Shown here: positions 58,151 through 64,000 of the stretch, piece by piece
Position numbering within the stretch: the stretch's first letter is position 1
How the letters are laid out: each line of letters opens with the position of its first letter
Assembly: GCF_014898055.3 (NCBI RefSeq)
Contig: NW_026555331.1
Coordinates: forward strand, 112,837,194-112,901,193
Length of the DNA stretch: 64,000 nt
Source: Talpa occidentalis
Lineage: Eukaryota > Chordata > Mammalia > Eulipotyphla > Talpidae
Direction: 5' to 3'
Translations under genes and position numbers: made by a program
The notes under the pieces: generated by a model
Told to the model about the DNA's origin: nothing
Databases searched by the model: none
The model's input: only the letters and a program-made list of their open reading frames with translations

Positions 58151-58659
58151 TGAATGATCTGTATGCCCATATATAGGCTATTGTATTTCACTGCTTATCT
58201 TTAGGTGTATTATCTTCAGGCTTAATCTCACTGTTTATCAAACTGTGTTGAAATTAATTACTTATGAGGGAACTGGATGGCACTAAATTAGATATAAATG
58301 ATGCCTATCTTTTAGGGCTTTCTTCTCAAAACCTTTGCAGAGGGGTCTAGCTCACAGAAATTTCATCTGACTCTGAAATCATAACATAATGAGATCTTAT
58401 CATGAATATTTTATTTATTTTTCTACAAAACATGCCCCCTAAAAAAGCAAATAATTTAGGTACTAATAAATATGTGACAGAGTGCTTAAGGAAAAATAGA
58501 CTGAATTTATTGAGAAAACGGCATAACATTGTACTTTATGGGGCAGTTATAGGATTTTTATTGCTAATTTTCTCCAGGTAGAGTTTTTGCTTATACTCTG
58601 ATTTGTGATGTCACTGTTATACTTTGGATCCCTTAATCTTTGCACATTTCTTGTAAAAT
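58151..58659. other. AT-rich intergenic DNA, nothing recognised
   Basis: No feature was supported. Confidence 0.5.
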
Positions 58660-58805
58660 TGTATGTTTTGTAGTTGTGTGTGTCCTGTCCACGCCAACAA
58701 AATCATAAGCTAATTGAGTACAGGAACTATGTGTTAGATTTATTTCAAATCTCCCCTATAGCATTCAGGTCATAGTATTTATTTAATAAAAAAGTGTTTG
58801 GTAGA
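58660..58805 (+). mobile_element. LINE-2 3' end remnant
   Basis: aaatcataagctaattgagt, acaggaactatgtgttagat and catagtatttatttaataaa follow the L2 end (agactgtgagctccttgagg, gcagggactgtgtct, tgctcaataaa). Diverged. Confidence 0.6.
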
Positions 58806-61187
58806 AAAAGGATGATATATATATTAACATGTAAAATGATATATATTGATAGATGTATAAATCATGATAGATGTATGTATATGTATTATCAATATAGTGA
58901 GTATTATGTGAAATTTAGTTGAAGCATCCTTAACCTATGTGTAGTTAAACTGTAACAATTGTAATAATTGGAGATGACACCTCAGGATTTTTTGTGTACA
59001 CCATGAGATTTTCCCATTGTAAGTAACTTTTGTATTTGGGGCTATCATAGGAAACCAGAGCTAGACAGTAGTTAACATATAAAAACAGATTTTATTCAGA
59101 AACTCTAGCAATAGGGAATAAGAGACATCAGTACAGAACTTGACTCAGTTCCAGAGCATTGAAAAGTAGGAATTTATAAGGAAGTAACAGGGTGAGGGTC
59201 AGTAATTGGAAATTACCGAGAATAAACATCAGCGATAAATGTGTGTAGGGGGGTGCTTTTGATAAAAACTTACTTTACAGGATTCTTGCTGAAATTGAAC
59301 TATGCAAAGATGAACACCCCCTAAAGGTTAGGGCTTCTTTGGGAAGAGTTCAGGGGAGCCTGACTACAGTTTGGTCAGGGAGAGAATCTTTGTTAGGAGG
59401 AACTGTGGGCATCCAATATTTAGTTGGGTGTATCCTGACATACTGTTTGAGGTGTAAGATAAGACATTTAGATTTCACTATTTGAGAAGAGTTCATGCCA
59501 ATACTTTGATTTGTGAGATGAGGAAGTGAGTGTGCTTTCTGTTGAGGGATGATATTCCCTTAAATATTTTATGATCAGAAGCAATTCCACACTTTGTTTC
59601 TTTTTAGGTTGTTTCCTGGTTTCCACATATTTACAATGCAATTTACAATTGCAAGGATTTGGGGGGAATCCCATTATATTTTGTTGTTTGGGACCATTGT
59701 TTCCATATCATAGCATTCTGCGATTTACAGACTTGTCTGAATAAATAACTGCTGTCCTTTGAGTGGGGATAAGGCCAAGTGTTTCCTCCATTTTATAATT
59801 TGGAGAGTGTGTTTGTGAGCTGCTTTTCTGTTGTCAGAGTTGCTCTGACTCAGTTCAACATGTTTAACCATAAACTATTGGGAGTCCTGAGTATCAGAAA
59901 AATTGTTAAGAAAATTTGTGAAACATGTTGAAATAGGCAGAAAATATTACTGGGTGTCCTGTTCATCTTATTATCTGAATAATCAATTTCTATAGGGGCT
60001 GGCATTTCTCTATTTTATAACTGTGCTTTGTAGGAAATAGAGTAAAACAAATGATTCTTATTCATAGAAATGAAAATGCATTTTATCTATTGGAATTCAA
60101 TTCATTATTACCTTTTGTATATTTGCCAGTTCTGTATCTTCTAGTCTGTTTATTTCATTTTCTCTATTACCTGTTTATGTGTATTCTTTGATTTCGTCTC
60201 TGACCTGGTGGTAATTGTTTACTGATTGATTTAATAATTAATGGCTTCAAAGAAATCTTTGATATGTGTTAATTTTATAATTGTATGGAAAAAACTTTAA
60301 TTTTTAAATTGTTCTTTAACACTCAGAAAATTCTCATATATAAAGGGTAATTTTAAATGCTTAATGTTTACTTGGATGTATGGCTAGAGTTTTGTGTGTT
60401 ATCTATAAAATCAGAAAAGGTGTATGCAGCAAATCTCTTTATTTAGTACCTTGAATACCATTCAGAATATTTTGGGGACATGTAATGTATCTTTAGTGAG
60501 TTTGCTATATCACCATTACTTAAATGTTTGCTGTGGATTTAAGAGTTGCCTTTAGAAACAGAATTGAAAAATTATTTGTTAGTGATCCAGATGAAAGTGT
60601 ATTAAATAATTAAAAATAAAACCCATCTTTCTTAGGATGCACACTCAATTCCTGACCTCAAGTATGACATACATTTACATTTCAGTATGTTTAAATTATA
60701 AATAAACATATTAAAGCTTCTTATTGAAATCCTAGTAATTTTGTAACTAAACAGTAACTGGCTTTTTAGAGTTTTTTGGTAATTTAGGGGAGGCAGATAG
60801 AATAAAAAATCTTAGGAAAATTAAATGGCATGTGACATTCTCCATTATAGCCAGAAGACACACCATACCTTTCTCACGTTCTTATTACTGTTCTCATAAC
60901 TGGTGACCTGAATAACAGAGGCAGTGGTGCAGGAGAGTTTTTCTGAGTTTACTTACCTATTTTACTCAGAGCTCTTGTTTCATTTGAAATTCATGGCAGA
61001 CTTTTTGGCATCTTTATCTTGCAAGGATGATAATAGCTTACCTGAATCTTACCTTTGGGGCTGGGATCTTCTCAGTGGGATATGAAAATAGGAAAGACTT
61101 CCTAATATAAACAATTGGGAATGGAAGAATAAAAGAGCCATTATGCAACCTCATGGCTCACCTAGGCTGTTCTACAATAGGAGATCA
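58806..61187. other. AT-rich intergenic DNA, possible old LTR piece
   Basis: 59030-59450 (acagattttattcagaaact, gacttggctcagttccagag-like text, gggtgagggtcagtaattgg) has the feel of an old LTR-type repeat, but I could not assign it. There is no gene or RNA. Confidence 0.4.
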
Positions 61188-61593
61188 TGGTAGGCTGAAT
61201 AAGGCCTCCTCCCAAATAGTCATGTCCTAATCCCTGGAATTCTTAAATATTATCTTATATGACCAAAAAAGGGGGGATTTCTTTAAAGATAAAGTAAAAA
61301 TCTTGAGATGGGAGGTTATTTGAATGGCCTTAAATGCAATCACAAGGGGAAGAGAAGGAAGACCCTGTCCACAGAAGCAGTGATTAGAGTGAAGTGGTCA
61401 CAAGCCTATGTATGCTGGTAGTTACCAGAAACCAGAAGAGGCAGGAAATGAATCTTGGTAACTCAGTGATAGTGACTTTGGACTTTTGGTTTCCAGAACT
61501 GGAAGGGTATACATTCTGTTGTTTAAATTTGTTATTTAATTATACAAAATTTGTGGAAATTTGTTAATATTGGCTAAAGAAAAAAATACACAG
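61188..61593 (+). mobile_element. MaLR-type LTR (5' copy)
   Basis: tcatgtcctaatccctggaa, tggccttaaatgcaatcaca, agaggaagaccctgtccaca-like text, gtagttaccagaaaccagaa and gtttccagaactggaagggt keep the order of MLT1/MST-type LTRs of mammalian apparent LTR retrotransposons. These are non-autonomous relatives of ERVL. It is diverged, ancient and non-coding. An internal region follows at 61594. Confidence 0.65.
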
Positions 61594-61680
61594 ATTTTTT
61601 GCTACCTGGAAGCAGGGAGCTGCTGTAACAAATACCTAACAATGTGGATAGTGGCATTAGAACTAGGTAATGAACAAAAT
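61594..61680 (+). mobile_element. MaLR internal start (short)
   Basis: ggaagcagggagctgctgta, acaaatacctaacaatgtgg and ggcattagaactaggtaatg match the text that follows the 5' LTR in MaLR elements (gtgggtgctgctataacaaa, ctttggaactgggtaatggg). Only about 87 bp remain before the sequence jumps into LTR again. Confidence 0.6.
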
Positions 61681-61862
61681 GAAACTGGAAGAAGCAAGCA
61701 GTTGATTTTCCCCTGGATTTTTTTAGAGGGAGCACAGCCTGGCTGACACTTTGATTTTAGCCCAAAAACTGTATGGTTTTTGATCTTACCTATAAAACTG
61801 TGAAAGAATAAATTTCTGTTGGCTTAATTAGGTGGTAATTTGTTACAGCAGTTAATATAGAA
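61681..61862 (+). mobile_element. MaLR LTR (3' copy, 5' part deleted)
   Basis: gagggagcacagcctggctg, acactttgattttagcccaa, tgtgaaagaataaatttctg and tgttacagcagttaatatag form the last 180 bp of an MLT1-like LTR, including the AATAAA signal. The 5' half is missing, so most of the internal region and half the LTR were lost in one deletion. Confidence 0.65.
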
Positions 61863-61974
61863 ATAGAGGAGAGTCAAATGGTTTCTGCTTTTTTCTACGT
61901 ACTCTTGTTTTTCTGTTTGAATTTGAGACACTCTTATAATTACAATTAGTCTTTTGTAGCTGTCAGGCTTTTAT

Positions 61975-62266
61975 TTATTTATTTTTATTATTTTTTTAAA
62001 TGATTTTATTTATTTATTTATACAAGCACTGGGTCCAGTCAGAAGCGCTGGAGGGTGATAGAAATTACCAGAGCCAGAGCGGGGAACAGAACAGGTAGAC
62101 TGACGAAGCACACTGCTGAGGGGAGCAGCGGGCGGCAGGAGAGGTCTGAACGCCATGTGGGACCCTCACCTGGTGTCGGGGGATTCAACTGGCGCTGCAG
62201 AGGCCGCGGGCAGCTTCGCAACCCAGCACTCAATCGCTGCGCCACCGCCACCGGGGAGGCCCACCA
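61975..62266 (-). mobile_element. tRNA-derived SINE, young
   Basis: Young body acaagcactgggtccagtca and head gctgcgccaccgccaccggg. The gccacc unit in the head is doubled. A 12-bp duplication, tcaggcttttat, flanks it (61963-61974 and 62267-62278). Confidence 0.93.
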
Positions 62267-62339
62267 TCAGGCTTTTATAGTAACTTTTACCACTCCTATT
62301 TTAGAATGGTAACCTTCTATTTTAAACATGATGGCATTA

Positions 62340-62545
62340 TATGAACTGAAAATACTGGCAAGCAGAAGGTTTGACTTCCGTCTTCAGCTATGCTACTTAG
62401 TAACTAAGAATCTCTGGGTAATTCATTTACTGAATATGAGTTTCATTTGAACAGTAGCAATAATATTAACACTTCTCCCAAAACCACATAATTGTTAAAA
62501 GAATTTAATGATATAAATGCTCGTGAAAATTGCCAAATAGATAAT
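62340..62545 (+). mobile_element. MIR SINE remnant
   Basis: tcagctatgctacttagtaa, gggtaattcatttactgaat and gagtttcatttgaacagtag follow MIR in forward order (gccacttactagctgtgtga, gggcaagttacttaacctct, cagtttcctcatctgtaaaa). Confidence 0.7.
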
Positions 62546-63619
62546 GAAAATGTGAGGTTTGATAATCTCAAATTAATTATGTTTCTTCTGGCTCTATCAG
62601 TTTTATGTTGAACAATTTTGGTCATAAGTCACTGACCATACTAAATATTTTTTCCCCTCTTATTTTAGATTCTAAAAGTGGGATTTTGAGTTCAACATTT
62701 GAACACTTTTAAGTTACTTATTAATATGCTCCTCTCCAGCAAACCTGTACTACTTTACTTCCTCGTTGGAAGTACATAAATACTCATTTTCTTGCACGTT
62801 TACTCTAGAGAGTTTTTAAAATGTGTTTTAAAAATTGTGCCAACTTGATGAAAATTATTAATTGTATTTTATTGGCATGTTTTTAATATATTCATTGAAC
62901 ATTTGTATTATTCATTATGAATTCCTTGTGTTCTTAGACTGTATCTTCAAATAGTTATTTGTCATTTTCCTCACTGATTTTTAGAAACCTAGTGTTCATA
63001 TATTAGTTTACTTTTGTTGGGTGTTTCTTCACCAATTGTTTTTTTTTGCTTATCTTTAACTTTTGTTTATGATATTTTTGATGTACCAGTGTTTAACATT
63101 TGTATGTAGTCTCATTTAGTGAACTTTAATTGTTCAAGTCACTCCCATCTCTTCTTCCTCTCCCTCTTCTTCCCTTTCTTTCTTCCTTCTTCCATCTTTC
63201 CCTCTGGAAAAATCTTTCCCATTTGGCAGCTTTTATTGATATTTTAAGTATATAGATTTGCCCTTAATTGGCAGTGAAGCAGACTGAAATCCAGGGTCTT
63301 ATCAGATAACATAATCTCAAGATACCTGTTTGCCAAATTTGATCAAAAAAATTGAGTGAAAAAAATAATACTCAGAGATGATTGCCTGAAAGATATACTA
63401 AATTTGATTTCTAGAGGAGAGTCTGATTATAGCATAAAGACATTTGCTTGTAGTCTGATAATTCTACCTTTTCTAACTCATGATCCCTTATCAGGCTATC
63501 TTAAGTATATGGAGAAATTGAAACAGGGGAAACAAACAGACTCAGCTAGTTTGTACCTTACCATAGTGCCACTAGCTCCTTTATGTCTTGTTGTCCTTAA
63601 TAGTGTAAAATTCTACCAT
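62546..63619. other. AT-rich intergenic DNA, nothing recognised
   Basis: A pyrimidine-rich tract lies at 63145-63205. The 88-codon frame at 63356-63622 has no recognised domain. Confidence 0.5.
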
Positions 63620-63832
63620 TAATCAAATTCTGATTCCATCCCTAACATTTTACATGCTTTATCTCAATTTCCACAACAACATAATAGGAAAAATTATTCT
63701 ACTTTTACTCATGAAAACGCAGGGACATTGAGAGATAAAGGTGATTTGCATAGTACCACATAGATTGTAGGTGGAGGACTGGGATGTGAATTCAAATCCA
63801 GACTGTTCTGATTCCAGAACCTATTTCTTCAT
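63620..63832 (-). mobile_element. MIR SINE remnant
   Basis: ttttacatgctttatctcaa, actcatgaaaacgcagggac, ggtgatttgcatagtaccac and gggatgtgaattcaaatcca follow MIR in reverse order. Confidence 0.75.
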
Positions 63833-63848
63833 TGCTATTCTTTTTGAG

Positions 63849-63896
63849 TGTGTATGTGCATTTGTGTGTGCACACACACACAAATGCACATACACA
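63849..63896. repeat. Perfect 22-bp inverted repeat, 4-nt loop
   Basis: The left arm (63849-63870) and right arm (63875-63896) are exact reverse complements, separated by caca. The arms contain GT/CA repeats plus the non-repeat core atgcatttg / caaatgcac. A short direct repeat (gcacatacacagat twice, 63886-63913) follows. Confidence 0.9.
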
Positions 63897-64000
63897 GATG
63901 CACATACACAGATACCTCCACACTCCTCCCATACCTGATTTCCTTATCGTGATATGTCTTGATAATTCTGCTCTGTCATTGATATAGAAAGGGAGGTAAA

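Noticed and set aside
63845..63913. Rho-independent terminator or microRNA precursor
   Set aside because: A bacterial terminator is out of context, and the 22-bp stem with 4-nt loop is shorter than typical miRNA precursors; kept only as a hairpin.

Overview
This window is repeat-rich intergenic DNA from a placental mammal. I see no supportable host protein-coding gene, no rRNA or functional tRNA gene, no CRISPR array and no prokaryotic feature. The evidence for a mammal is many LINE-1 (L1) copies of different ages, ancient LINE-2, MIR and MaLR LTR remnants, and at least ten copies of one tRNA-derived SINE of about 250-280 bp ending in an (AAAT)n tail. That SINE is lineage-specific. Its head resembles a tRNA promoter followed by a unique body. 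It is not Alu, B1/B2, carnivore SINEC, horse ERE or bat VES as I know them. A laurasiatherian host (for example a rhinolophoid bat or a pangolin) is a reasonable inference, but I cannot fix the species.

Layout. 1-2.6 kb: low-copy AT-rich DNA with old L1 pieces and one copy of a 200-bp local duplication. 2.6-3.6 kb: a young 5'-truncated L1. 3.7-5.7 kb: a fossil DNA transposon containing an L1, which contains another L1, which contains a SINE. 5.7-9.4 kb: an old L1 split by a young L1 that carries an apparent 3' transduction, followed by a long TTTC/CT microsatellite. 9.4-13.4 kb: mostly unique DNA plus one SINE and one MIR. 13.4-19.4 kb: a near full-length L1 with a monomeric 5'UTR and an inactivated reverse transcriptase motif. 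19.4-21.0 kb: a tiny L1 tail insertion, an L2 remnant and a duplicated segment. 21.5-24.8 kb: an ancient L1 with two SINEs in it. 24.8-27.8 kb: unique, possibly conserved noncoding DNA and a SINE-in-SINE nest. 27.8-30.1 kb: a twin-primed (5'-inverted) L1. 30.1-40.2 kb: mostly unique DNA with MIR and SINE copies. 40.2-47.4 kb: a retrocopy-like unit split by a 6.6-kb full-length L1 with a CpG-rich promoter. 47.4-64 kb: mostly unique AT-rich DNA with scattered L1, L2, MIR, SINE and MaLR remnants and a 22-bp hairpin near the right edge.

The only proteins visible are L1 ORF1p (RNA-binding chaperone) and ORF2p (endonuclease plus reverse transcriptase). Their cis-acting machinery is the source of the young L1s, and in other mammals it also mobilises SINEs and processed pseudogenes. 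The target-site duplications (TSDs) read here by eye let the insertions be ordered. The notable content is insertion history rather than a new gene system.
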